This document shows positions 55,286 through 63,878 of a stretch of DNA of 64,000 nt, piece by piece. The notes under the pieces were generated by a model that saw only the letters and a list, made by a program, of their open reading frames with translations, made no database searches and was not told the origin of the DNA. Each line of letters starts with the position of its first letter. Position 1 is the stretch's first letter. The position numbers and the translations under genes are program-made. Origin of the DNA: Nitrospirales bacterium (lineage in GTDB: Bacteria; Nitrospirota; Nitrospiria; Nitrospirales; UBA8639); NCBI GenBank assembly GCA_031315915.1, contig JALDRK010000001.1:186001-250000 (forward strand), read 5' to 3'.

Positions 55286-56767
55286 ATGAAGCTTCGTTTA
55301 CAGCAATTAGATCATTGGCCGAAATTGTCCTGGTTTGCTAACGTCACCGACGACACCGTGAATGTTCTTCATGGATGTCGGGTCGAGCATGGTGACGAAT
55401 GGATCTTTGAAGGAACGTGGGCAGGAGAATTTGGAAAAGGTGACTTTGATCTTGAAGTCCCTGTCATCATTGGAACAGGAATCCGACTAAGAGATAACAC
55501 GGTGTCGTTCGTTTGCTCCACCGGTTCACTTGATCGATTATTCTATGTGGACAGAAAGAAAGAACTATTGATTTCCAATTCATTGGCTTGTCTGTTGTCG
55601 GCAGGCAAACTCCGTTTGGACCCTGCCTTTCCCTACTCAAAAACGTTGTTACATTACTTCAAAAACCATCGGCATCAACCCAAAATTTTGCCTACATTAG
55701 ACGGAGATGAAATCCATTTTCTGACCTATGAAAAACTCGTCTACTCCAAAGAATGGCTGAAAGAACAACCACACGCTGAAGATAGCTTCGCTTCGTTTGC
55801 AGAGTATGAGGGTTTCTTGCGTGAAAGGATTTTAGCTATTCGTGCTAATTTGCAGGATGAGCTGCGGCGATTCAAGGTAGCTCCGGTTGCAACAATTTCT
55901 AAAGGGTATGATTCAGCCGCCTCAGCCGCGATTGCCAAACCCCTTGGCATTCGTTCCGCTCTTACAATCTCACGCGTCGGAAAGCGGGGGCAAGACGATT
56001 CTGGTGAAGAGATCGCGGAAAAGCTTGGAATCCCGGCAAAAAGTGTTATTGCACGCCGCTGGTCTTATCGAGACTACGATTTAGTTTTGGCGGGATTGGG
56101 CCTACCTGATGATTTAAACATGACACTGTTTGAATATCCCGATGATTTGACTCTTTTGCTTGTAGGAACTGCAGGTGATTTTGTGTGGGAAAAGGGGTTG
56201 AAGCAGGAATTTAATGATTCCCATCATTTCCTGGATCGACCTGATACAACCAGCTGTCAGTTGGCCGAATGGCGATTGCACAAAGGGGTGTTTCTTGCCA
56301 ATGTCCCATCCATCGGGGCTTCCAGACTCGATTGTTTGAAGAAAATAAACGATAGCCCTGCTATGGATCCGTGGCGGATTGGCGGTGACTACGATCGACC
56401 TATCCCACGCAGAATACTCGAGCAGCAAGGGGTGAGTAGGGATAAATTCGGAATCAAAAAACAAGCAACAACTTCCACCTACCAATGGTTCCATTTCAAC
56501 GATTCCGAGCAACAGAATGATTTGAAGGTGTTTTTTGAACTTAATGGTAAGCGCATTCCGGGGGAAAAATTGGGGAGACTTATATATATTGTTCACTACC
56601 TCAGGAAATATTTAGAACGCTTGGCTCGTAAGAACAAATTCGTCAAATTCGCTAATTTTGTTCGCTTGCCGGACTACAGCGATCTACTCTTTGTTTGGGC
56701 AAATGACCGTTTGGCAAAAAGCAATTATTTTGTTGTGACACAAGAATTTGACCTGAAAAACAAATAA
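55286..56767 (+). CDS. Asparagine-synthetase-like PP-loop ATPase, no glutaminase Cys
   Basis: ~493 residues from the ATG; a TTG four codons earlier with AGAGG upstream is an alternative start. A PP-loop motif of the SGGxDS type, reading ATISKGYDSAASAAI, lies near residue 210, the signature of AMP-forming asparagine-synthetase-like ligases. The N-terminal ~190 residues resemble the beta-rich glutaminase half in layout but do not begin with the catalytic Cys2. It should therefore use ammonia or an amine, or depend on another protein. No RiPP precursor or polysaccharide gene is adjacent. The substrate is unknown. Confidence 0.6.
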   Translation: MKLRLQQLDHWPKLSWFANVTDDTVNVLHGCRVEHGDEWIFEGTWAGEFGKGDFDLEVPVIIGTGIRLRDNTVSFVCSTGSLDRLFYVDRKKELLISNSLACLLSAGKLRLDPAFPYSKTLLHYFKNHRHQPKILPTLDGDEIHFLTYEKLVYSKEWLKEQPHAEDSFASFAEYEGFLRERILAIRANLQDELRRFKVAPVATISKGYDSAASAAIAKPLGIRSALTISRVGKRGQDDSGEEIAEKLGIPAKSVIARRWSYRDYDLVLAGLGLPDDLNMTLFEYPDDLTLLLVGTAGDFVWEKGLKQEFNDSHHFLDRPDTTSCQLAEWRLHKGVFLANVPSIGASRLDCLKKINDSPAMDPWRIGGDYDRPIPRRILEQQGVSRDKFGIKKQATTSTYQWFHFNDSEQQNDLKVFFELNGKRIPGEKLGRLIYIVHYLRKYLERLARKNKFVKFANFVRLPDYSDLLFVWANDRLAKSNYFVVTQEFDLKNK

Positions 56768-56771
56768 TCGG

Positions 56772-56805
56772 GTAGGAGGGACGTTAGGGCACTCCGTCCT
56801 CCTAC
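56772..56805 (+). repeat. 11-bp inverted repeat with one-base bulge after the ATPase gene
   Basis: GTAGGAGGGACG and CGTCCTCCTAC pair over 11 bases with one bulged G and an 11-base loop, starting 5 bases after the stop codon. There is no T run, so it may be a transcript-end hairpin or the end of a lost mobile element. Confidence 0.4.
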
Positions 56806-56994
56806 ACCACCATATGTACTCATCGTATATGGCGGTTTTCTGAGATTTTGAACATCTCAAACTGCTGAACAAGACTTACCAGGCTTTGGGCGTCGAACCA
56901 CGCAAAAACCACTCCTTCTTTGACGGCCTATACTGCTCCCCTTGAAAGTGAGACCACCTTTAAGACATAACCCCATCTTAAAGGAGGAGACAAC

Positions 56995-57129
56995 GTGGGA
57001 CAGCGTCCAGATGAAACCATTGAATGCTGGACGGCCAAACGACGTGCCGTCCTAGTCTTGAGAGTACTCAAAGGGGAGACGTCAGTAGCCGATGTACTGC
57101 ACCCCATTTGTCAAGCCGTCTGTAACTAA
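56995..57129 (+). pseudogene. Transposase OrfA-type remnant
   Basis: An AAGGAGGAGA site precedes a GTG start; 44 codons follow. WTAKRRAVLVLRVLKGETSVADVL matches the helix-turn-helix N-terminus of transposase OrfA proteins (split here: WTAKRRAVLVL and KGETSVADVL). Homology ends and a stop follows. It marks the right end of the IS-rich stretch. The interval 56806-56994 shows no intact gene. Confidence 0.55.
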
Positions 57130-57244
57130 GTCCTGTGTACTGAATGTAGAAGTGGGCCCCGCTTTTACAGATGGGGAACTCTCGCTGAATCAGAAAACCC
57201 GTTTCGTGTAAGATTTTTACATTCGTTTTTTTGAGGAGGATATC

Positions 57245-57475
57245 ATGAACGGCATGTCTTCTCGTTGGGGTATTGGCGCCATCGCCTTTCTTTCGGGTGT
57301 GACTTTAGGCATTGCAGGAGGTTTACTCTGGGCTCCTCAATCCGGCAAAAGAACCAGGGAGGATCTACAGGATTTGTCTACCGATGCATTAGACCGGGCC
57401 GAACATTGGATGGAAACAGCCAAGGAATCAGTGGATGACCTCATTAAAGAAAGCAAGACAGCCGTTAAAGCCTGA
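57245..57475 (+). CDS. YtxH domain protein
   Basis: 76 residues: one glycine-rich membrane segment (IGAIAFLSGVTLGIAGGLLW) directly followed by APQSGKRTREDLQ and an amphipathic helix (ALDRAEHWMETAKESVDDLIKES). This is the YtxH/gas-vesicle-like small membrane protein pattern. Members are often induced by stress; molecular function is unknown. A GGAGG site precedes the ATG. Confidence 0.8.
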   Translation: MNGMSSRWGIGAIAFLSGVTLGIAGGLLWAPQSGKRTREDLQDLSTDALDRAEHWMETAKESVDDLIKESKTAVKA

Positions 57476-57857
57476 TGAGTCCTGGAAAAAACTTTTGACA
57501 GCCTCAATCATCATCGGCCCGGTTTGAAAGGTGCGAGAAGTCTATAAAAAAACCGTCCCACCCCCATCCTCTATACAGAAGACACCTGATCCTGGACGCA
57601 TCTGCGGTTTCCGGGTACAATGCCTCCTGTGAGTCAAGAACACTCATATGGTTAGATCAATGGACTCAATTCCCTCCAGACATGGTCACCCGGCTTCATT
57701 TCTTTGCTAATCCTTGAATTTTAGATCATTTTCGTCCCACGTGGTTGTGCTCACCATCACTTGATGTACCGTCGATTACGTTTTCACCTTATAGAATATA
57801 ATCTCTCATCGTCATGCTTTCATGACTTCACCCTTTAGCTCCAATTAGAAGCAGGCT
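57476..57857. other. Gene-free stretch between YtxH and amidoligase genes
   Basis: About 380 bases without a credible ORF. TTGACA at 57495-57500 could be a -35 element, but no -10 stands at the right distance. Nothing else is recognised. Confidence 0.4.
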
Positions 57858-58976
57858 ATGGCAGGAACACCACGAACACCCTTTCATCAACGCATCGTCA
57901 TCGGAACCGAAATTGAAGCTTATAGCATTAATGCGACGGACCACAAAATTGGTCGACGCCTGTCAAAACCACGCCCCGGACTCTCGGAATCCGGTGAACG
58001 GTTTACCCGCGATGCCTCAATCGGAAGTGAATATAACAGCCGGCCTTTTACGACCGTTCGGGAAGCCTTATTTCTTTTAAAAGCGGGGCTGAGAAAATAT
58101 TTACGCGGCCTGTATCGAAGTCGAGAGGAAGACCAGGACTATCGCGTACCTTTATTCGTCGGGGGTTGGACCAATCGGTTTGCCGGAACCCATATGCATA
58201 TATCCGTCGCCAATCGAAAACTCACAAAACGGGAAGCGGCTGCCCTCAGTTGGCATATCCATGACCAATTGCCCTTTTTTATCGCCATTGGGGCCAATTC
58301 CCCTATCTGGGACAAACGGGTCACAACCAAAGCTTCCAACCGGTTCCTCCGTGGGAGCGACACCTATTTTACGGCTACCAGAAGAGGTGAACTGACGTCG
58401 GTTGATACCCGTGAACTAGTCTATAGCCCCGGACGGAAAACCAAGCCTCCAACCTTGGAAATACGAGTTTTCGACTCGAATCTTCCTGAATTCGTCATCG
58501 CCAACCTGTGCCTGGTCAAAGCGGTATGCTTACGATGGCTCAGGGGAGAATCCGCGGCAAACCGCATGAGCCATGCGGATTACTTGCTGGCCAGGACGGA
58601 AGCCGCCGCCAAAGGCATGCGGGCCAAACTCCCCTGGAAACGGGAATGGATTTCAGTCCCGGAATATCTCGACCGATTTCTATGGGAACACCGAGAAGCC
58701 ATAGACGAAATGGATATCCCTGAAGAAATGTACGAAGTCCTCCGCCTGTTAAAGCGTGGATACAACGGGGCACGCCTCATTCATGATGCAGTGGCTTTGG
58801 CTGTGAAAGAACACCCGCAAACTTGGCAACGACGATTCGCCAGACGGTATCGATCGGGGCTGGCGCATCTGTTGAGCGGCAATACCTTGCATGATTTTGC
58901 ACAAGAATTAAAAGCCCCATTTCCCAATACCGAAAGAGTCTGGTTAGGACGGAAGCGAGCGTCTATCGATGAGTAA
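57858..58976 (+). CDS. Putative amidoligase (glutamine-synthetase/GCS-like fold)
   Basis: 372 residues. Features of the COOH-amine ligase superfamily are a metal-binding N-terminal strand IGTEIEAYSI, a second strand SIGSEYNSRPF, HMHISVANRKLT with paired His, and LEIRVFDSNLPEF near residue 210. These fit an ATP-dependent amide-forming enzyme that would join an amine or amino acid to a carboxylate. The stop overlaps the next gene by 8 bases, a class I amidotransferase/peptidase C26 gene. Amidoligase-amidotransferase pairs were noted in comparative studies of amidoligases. The substrate is unknown. Confidence 0.72.
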   Translation: MAGTPRTPFHQRIVIGTEIEAYSINATDHKIGRRLSKPRPGLSESGERFTRDASIGSEYNSRPFTTVREALFLLKAGLRKYLRGLYRSREEDQDYRVPLFVGGWTNRFAGTHMHISVANRKLTKREAAALSWHIHDQLPFFIAIGANSPIWDKRVTTKASNRFLRGSDTYFTATRRGELTSVDTRELVYSPGRKTKPPTLEIRVFDSNLPEFVIANLCLVKAVCLRWLRGESAANRMSHADYLLARTEAAAKGMRAKLPWKREWISVPEYLDRFLWEHREAIDEMDIPEEMYEVLRLLKRGYNGARLIHDAVALAVKEHPQTWQRRFARRYRSGLAHLLSGNTLHDFAQELKAPFPNTERVWLGRKRASIDE

Positions 58977-59715
58977 ACGCGATCCAGCCCCTCTCATTGG
59001 CATTACCTGCGAAGCGGTATCCAAACGAAAGGATTTTGCCGATTATGATCTTCTATGCGATCACCGATACGCCGCGGCCATCACTCAAGCCGGCGGTCAT
59101 CCCGTGCTGTTGCCTATTGCACACGACCAAAACCAATTGGTCAGATATCTGGAAGGCATTGACGGACTGGTGATTGTGGGCGGTGACGATTTGGACCCTC
59201 GTTGGTACGGAGAGCGCCCCAAAAAACGTACGAAAATTGCTTTCAGCAAACGGTCGGAGTTTGAAGCCTGGCTGTATCGGGCGGGTAAAAAGCGGCGACT
59301 TCCTATTTTGGGCATTTGCTATGGCATGCAACTGATTAATGTATTGGAGGGAGGAACCCTGTTTCAGCACATCCATCCCAACAAACATAAACCCATCGTA
59401 GATCATGAAGGCAAGAAAACCGGATATCACGCAGTCAAAGTTCTTCCCCAGACTCGGCTTGGGGCCATTATTGGAGAAGGTCGAAAAATCGTCGCCACAG
59501 AGCACCACCAAGGCATTCGCTCTCTTGCTTCCCATTTCATTCCCGCAGCCATTGCCAGCGATGGCATGGTGGAAGCCATGGAACACCCATCCAAACCTCA
59601 TATTTTTACCGTCCAATGGCATCCCGAACGCCAACCCGGCACTCGCATTACCCGTCGACTATTTCGAGCCTTTGTGCGGGCCTGTTACGAATATCAAACT
59701 CAAAAAACCGGCTAA
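58969..59715 (+). CDS. Class I glutamine amidotransferase / peptidase C26 (PuuD-like)
   Basis: 248 residues with the gamma-glutamyl-GABA hydrolase pattern: IGITCEAVSKRKDF, GLVIVGGDDLDPRWYGE, the nucleophile LGICYGMQLINVLEGGTLFQHI (Cys in GICYG, two parts) and the His-Glu pair FTVQWHPERQPG. It either cleaves gamma-glutamyl amide bonds or supplies ammonia. Its ATG lies inside the end of the amidoligase gene, so both are translationally coupled and probably make and hydrolyse, or amidate, the same gamma-glutamyl-type compound. Confidence 0.85.
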   Translation: MSKRDPAPLIGITCEAVSKRKDFADYDLLCDHRYAAAITQAGGHPVLLPIAHDQNQLVRYLEGIDGLVIVGGDDLDPRWYGERPKKRTKIAFSKRSEFEAWLYRAGKKRRLPILGICYGMQLINVLEGGTLFQHIHPNKHKPIVDHEGKKTGYHAVKVLPQTRLGAIIGEGRKIVATEHHQGIRSLASHFIPAAIASDGMVEAMEHPSKPHIFTVQWHPERQPGTRITRRLFRAFVRACYEYQTQKTG

Positions 59716-60223
59716 CTACTTTTACGGGAATCCCCGCTTCCAAAATCTAGGCACCAGTTTTGCGATGCCTCATTTCCTAAAACCTTTTTCTGTTCGACTG
59801 TTTGTCAGATGGTTCCTATGCATACTGGTAATCCTTTACTGATCCCTAACCCTCAGAAGTTATCATTCCCTACCAAAGAATCTGAAAAACCTCCACCCCG
59901 GAAGGCCAACCAAAGCCTGAACGGTGACCACCCCTCCTCCTCTCCTCCAAAGGTTAAACAATCCGCACAAGTCGAGACATTCCAAACATAAGCATCCGAT
60001 ACCTGATTAGAACAATTTGTCCTATCTCACGGACAGGCTGTTCAGAATCAAGGCCATAGAATGCACGAAGATTTACGACAACAAGCATTTATCCATTTTT
60101 CAGAACACATGAGAGGTCTAGGCCTCGAATTTCCCATTATCGCACTATGGATACACTCAAGACCCATCCATTAGGTTTATCACCTTTCTTTGGATATGAT
60201 TGTTTTACCACTCGGAGTGACCA
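59716..60223. other. 508-base gap before the histidine kinase
   Basis: Contains a low-complexity Pro/Ser/Lys-rich frame of 60 codons (59809-59991) and a 37-codon frame (60061-60174); neither has a convincing ribosome binding site. The kinase promoter must lie here but I cannot point to it. Confidence 0.4.
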
Positions 60224-61828
60224 ATGACCGTCTTACCGTTCCCCAAAAAACTTCAGGGCAAAGCTTCCCTCATCATTTTGCTGATCGTTGGAGGAGCCAT
60301 GCTCGCGACCGAGTGGTTGCATCAATCCTATGTGGCGGAACTGGCAAAAGACGCTATTCACTCGAAGTCGTTAGTCCTCTTACAGCAAATCGAAGCTCGG
60401 TTTAAATCGGAAAAGCAGTTTGATACGCCCAGTTTGCGTGAAAAGTATTTAGGAGATCTCATCGAACGAAACCCGGACCTCCTCTTTATTCAACTTTATG
60501 GAACCGGTGAGAAGGCCGAGCGTGGACCCGTCCTGCTGACTCAAGTGGGAAAAACAGAATTGGCAAAACAGGACATCCCGGCCATGGTACTCATATCCAT
60601 GTACACCCGGGAAACCAAAGGGGTATTTCAATCACAAGCCGGCGATGATCGCCTGCTGCTGTCTACTCCACTCACCATCAAGGGACAGATGGTCGGCATC
60701 CTCTACGCCGAATATTGGACCGGCCATCTCAACACAATTACACGGTTTTTTCTCAATTCTTCACTGATCACCAGAGTCATGATGGGAATCGGCATTGTGG
60801 CGGCCTTGAACCTGTTCTTGTATCTCCATGTGATTCGTCCGCTGAATCGACTCAAAGGAGGGATCGCCGAACTGGAGAAAGGACATTGGGGCACCGCCAT
60901 CCCCATCCATAAAGCCGATGAGCTGGGAGAGTTGGCACGAGCGTTCAATGCGATGGCCGCAAACATTCAGCAGATGATCAAGGAAAATGAAACCCTCAAC
61001 CAGGATTTGATGCAGGCCAGAGATGCCCTACAGGGCAAGGTGGCAGAAGCCACAGCAGAACTTCGACAGCGGAACGAAGAACTGGCGGGAGTCAATGAAC
61101 GTCTTTCTGTGGCGCAACGAGACATTCTTCGCCAACAACGCTTGGCCGTTCTGGGTCAACTGGTCGCCACCATTGCTCATAAAATCGGAACGCCCTTAAC
61201 AGCAATCTCCGGGCATCTCCAATTACTTCAGGAAGACCCTCAACTCCCGGCTGAAGTCCTGGGCCGGGTCCGAACCATGTTGAAACAAACCGATCGATTA
61301 AACCACAGTATCCGGGACCTCCTCACATTTACCCGAACACCGACCCTCACCTGTGAACCGGTTTCGCTTCCGCATCTTTTGGAGCAATGCATTCTCTTAT
61401 TCCGGCCACTATTGCAGGACCACGGAATCCAATGGACCATGACGTTTTCTCCGGATATTCAATTGGTCCAGGGTGACGCCTTTCATCTGCAAGAAGCCAT
61501 CAACAACATTATTGACAATGCGATCGACGCTATGCCACATGGAGGAATGCTGACCATTCAAGCTTCGAACGAAGCGGAATCTGTCTCTCAGGAAGTCTGC
61601 TTGACGATTCAGGACACGGGAATCGGCATTTCCGGTGAAAAAACAGAACGGATTTTTGAGCCGTTTTTCACGACCAAAAGCGTAGGTTCAGGTACGGGAC
61701 TCGGATTGGCGATCACCACAGAAATCATTCAATTGCATAAGGGTTCCATCTCCGTTACAAGCACCAAAGGCCAGGGCACGACGTTTCTCCTGCGACTCCC
61801 TGCCTGGAAAGGGCTCTCAGATGTCTAA
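60224..61828 (+). CDS. Membrane sensor histidine kinase (HAMP-HisKA-HATPase)
   Basis: 534 residues: membrane segment 1 (~residues 15-28), a ~150-residue periplasmic sensor region, segment 2 (~185-203), HAMP (VIRPLNRLKGGIAEL ... DELGELARAFN), a coiled coil, HisKA with phospho-His in ATIAHKIGTPL (~318), and HATPase with NNIIDNAIDAM, DTGIGIS, GTGLGLAI. The usual Glu after the acceptor His is Lys here (AHKIG versus AHEIG). It overlaps the NtrC-type regulator by 8 bases, so the two form a cognate pair. Confidence 0.93.
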   Translation: MTVLPFPKKLQGKASLIILLIVGGAMLATEWLHQSYVAELAKDAIHSKSLVLLQQIEARFKSEKQFDTPSLREKYLGDLIERNPDLLFIQLYGTGEKAERGPVLLTQVGKTELAKQDIPAMVLISMYTRETKGVFQSQAGDDRLLLSTPLTIKGQMVGILYAEYWTGHLNTITRFFLNSSLITRVMMGIGIVAALNLFLYLHVIRPLNRLKGGIAELEKGHWGTAIPIHKADELGELARAFNAMAANIQQMIKENETLNQDLMQARDALQGKVAEATAELRQRNEELAGVNERLSVAQRDILRQQRLAVLGQLVATIAHKIGTPLTAISGHLQLLQEDPQLPAEVLGRVRTMLKQTDRLNHSIRDLLTFTRTPTLTCEPVSLPHLLEQCILLFRPLLQDHGIQWTMTFSPDIQLVQGDAFHLQEAINNIIDNAIDAMPHGGMLTIQASNEAESVSQEVCLTIQDTGIGISGEKTERIFEPFFTTKSVGSGTGLGLAITTEIIQLHKGSISVTSTKGQGTTFLLRLPAWKGLSDV

Positions 61829-63180
61829 TCAAAAAATATTAATTGTGGATGATGAACCGGACACCCTCACGCTCCTTCGGGAAATCATGGAAAAAGAAGG
61901 ATATCAAGTCCATACCGCCACCAGCAGCGCGACAGCCTTGAAGCATTTCATCGAATTTGCTCCTGATCTCGTCCTTTCAGACATTCAGATGCCCCACATG
62001 GACGGATTGGCCCTGCTGGCTGAGACCCGGAAACGAAGCCCTTTGACGCAGGTCATTCTCCTGACAGCCTATGGATCCTTATCGACCGCTGTCGAAGGCA
62101 TCAAGGCTGGAGCGTTTGATTATTTATCAAAACCCTTTTCTTTGGAAGAAATTCGCACGGTCGTACGGCGTGCCCTAGAACACAAACGCACCCTTGAAGA
62201 AAGTCAGAGTATCTCCCAGCCGCTTTTGCAAAAAGGCGACGGCATCAATCAAATTCAGGGAAAGAGTCCGGCCATGGTCGGCGTCTATAAACTCATTGCC
62301 CGGGTCGCCCCCACTGAATCCACAGTTCTCATCCATGGGGAAACCGGAACCGGCAAGGAATTGATTGCCCGCGCCATTCATGCCAATAGTTTGCGGCAGG
62401 AGGGCCCGTTCATTGCCGTCGATTGTGGAACGTTGGCTGAGAACCTATTGGAAAGTGAACTATTCGGTCATGAACGAGGCGCCTTTACCGGTGCCCTGTC
62501 CATGAAAAAAGGGCTGATGGAATCGGCCAATCGCGGAACGTGTTTTCTCGATGAAATTGGCGATATCTCACCCAACCTGCAAAGCAAACTGCTTCGGGTT
62601 CTGCAAGAGCATGAAATCCGCCGGGTAGGTGGGATGGAATCCATCAAGGTCGATGTGAGGATTATTGCAGCCACCAATAAGCATCTGAAAACCTTGGTGG
62701 AAAACGGAAAATTTCGCGAAGACCTTTTTTATCGCCTTAACGTCGTCACGGTCCACCTGCCGCCCCTGCGTGATCGAAAGGAAGATCTTCCCACCCTTAT
62801 TCACTACTTTCTCGAGAAATACACCCGATTCAACAATAAAAGTATGCATGGGGTGCATCCGCAGGCCATGAGCTTGTTGATGCAATATCAATGGTCGGAG
62901 GAACATCCGCGAATTAGAACATACGATCGAACGCGCCATCGTAATGACCCCACACTCGATCATCATGACTCACGATCTGCCTCTTGCCCTGGTGGCTCCC
63001 CCACCATCCGGCGATCATCTCCCTTCTTCGTCTAGTTGGAAAACCCTGGAACAATTGGAACGGGAACATTTATTAAAAGTTTTGGATGCCCAACAGGGTG
63101 ACGAAAATCGGACAGCCGACATTCTCGGTATTCATCGAAAAACTCTCCAACGAAAACTCAAGGAATACGGCCTGCGCTAA
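61821..63180 (+). CDS. Sigma-54-dependent NtrC-family response regulator (one frameshift)
   Basis: Receiver domain (ILIVDDEPDTL, phospho-Asp in LVLSDIQMPHMDG, LLTAYGS, LSKPFS), AAA+ domain with Walker A GETGTGKELIARAIH and the sigma-54 contact loop GAFTGA (in ERGAFTGALS), and a Fis-type helix-turn-helix (ADILGIHRKTLQRKLKEYG). One extra G near 62897-62901 breaks the frame. Without it the text reads WSENIRELEHTIERAIVM and the total is ~452 residues. It should activate sigma-54 promoters; a dyad and a -24/-12 promoter lie directly downstream. Confidence 0.9.
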
Positions 63181-63285
63181 ACCTTTTCGGGAGAGCGTTT
63201 TCTGGCAATTCGCGCCCCATTCGTTCATCTCCTACCTATATATTCCAAGAGGACAATCCCAAGGGGAATTCCCCCATTTCTTCCC

Positions 63286-63314
63286 CTCCCAGGACAAAAA
63301 TTCTCTCCTGGGAG
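63286..63314 (+). promoter_or_regulatory. Perfect 9-bp dyad, candidate enhancer for the NtrC-type regulator
   Basis: CTCCCAGGA (63286-63294) and TCCTGGGAG (63306-63314) are perfect complements separated by 11 bases. The centre is ~110 bases upstream of the -24 element at 63410, the usual place for a sigma-54 activator site. As RNA it could also be a terminator stem for the regulator gene, but there is no T tract. Confidence 0.5.
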
Positions 63315-63408
63315 CAATCTCGGACACACTTTCTCCCATAGCTTGACTCTAGGACATTGAAAATCCTTCATTATTTACCCGTAAATTTTTCGTCACTAAA
63401 AAATCTTA

Positions 63409-63424
63409 TGGCGTAGGATTTGCT
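63409..63424 (+). promoter_or_regulatory. Sigma-54 (-24/-12) promoter
   Basis: TGGCGTAGGATTTGCT has the invariant GG (63410-63411) and GC (63422-63423) exactly ten bases apart, with the preferred TTTGC at -12. It lies 83 bases before the lipoprotein ATG and downstream of a gene for a GAFTGA-containing activator. Confidence 0.65.
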
Positions 63425-63506
63425 GTCTAAGAAATCATAATCTTGAACATTTGGTTTTCGGCAGGCGTTTGACGCGTTGAAAGGTCCAAATCACATAGCT
63501 ACCCCT

Positions 63507-63878
63507 ATGACACGGTATTGCCTGGCGTTCGGTTTGGCTCTTCTCATAACGGGTTGTGAGGATCAAGTCATTCAAGACATTATCCATTTACTGGACTCCG
63601 CCAAATCCACCATCGAAGAAGCGAAAAAAATGGGGGGAAATATCTACGCACCAGAACTTCTGGGGTTGGCAGAAAGCGAATTGATCATTAGCGAAAAAGA
63701 ACTGCAGACTCAAGAGAGCAAAGTCTTTTGGAGGCAAGATTTTTCTTTGGCCCTTCGCTTAGCTCACTTGGCGCAGATAGATGCTGAAAAAGCCTTGTCC
63801 AAGACTGAAGAACACCATTCAGGCAAGCCTATAGACCTCCCCTCCTCCAATATTTCTCCCCTAGAAACCCTCATGTAA
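63507..63878 (+). CDS. Small lipoprotein with helical DUF4398-like domain
   Basis: 123 residues from the ATG; a TTG ten codons upstream would put extra residues before the signal peptide. The signal peptide ends in a lipobox (LALLITGC). The mature part is helical and charged (SAKSTIEEAKKMGG, ELLGLAESELIISEKELQTQ, LRLAHLAQIDAEKALSK), like DUF4398-type periplasmic lipoproteins near OmpA or peptidoglycan-binding proteins. Probably outer-membrane attached. It is the likely target of the sigma-54 promoter upstream. Nothing is seen between its stop and the window end. Confidence 0.7.
   Translation: MTRYCLAFGLALLITGCEDQVIQDIIHLLDSAKSTIEEAKKMGGNIYAPELLGLAESELIISEKELQTQESKVFWRQDFSLALRLAHLAQIDAEKALSKTEEHHSGKPIDLPSSNISPLETLM

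Noticed and set aside
59809..59991. 60-codon Pro/Ser-rich ORF
   Set aside because: No ribosome binding site, low complexity, no neighbour coupling; likely chance.
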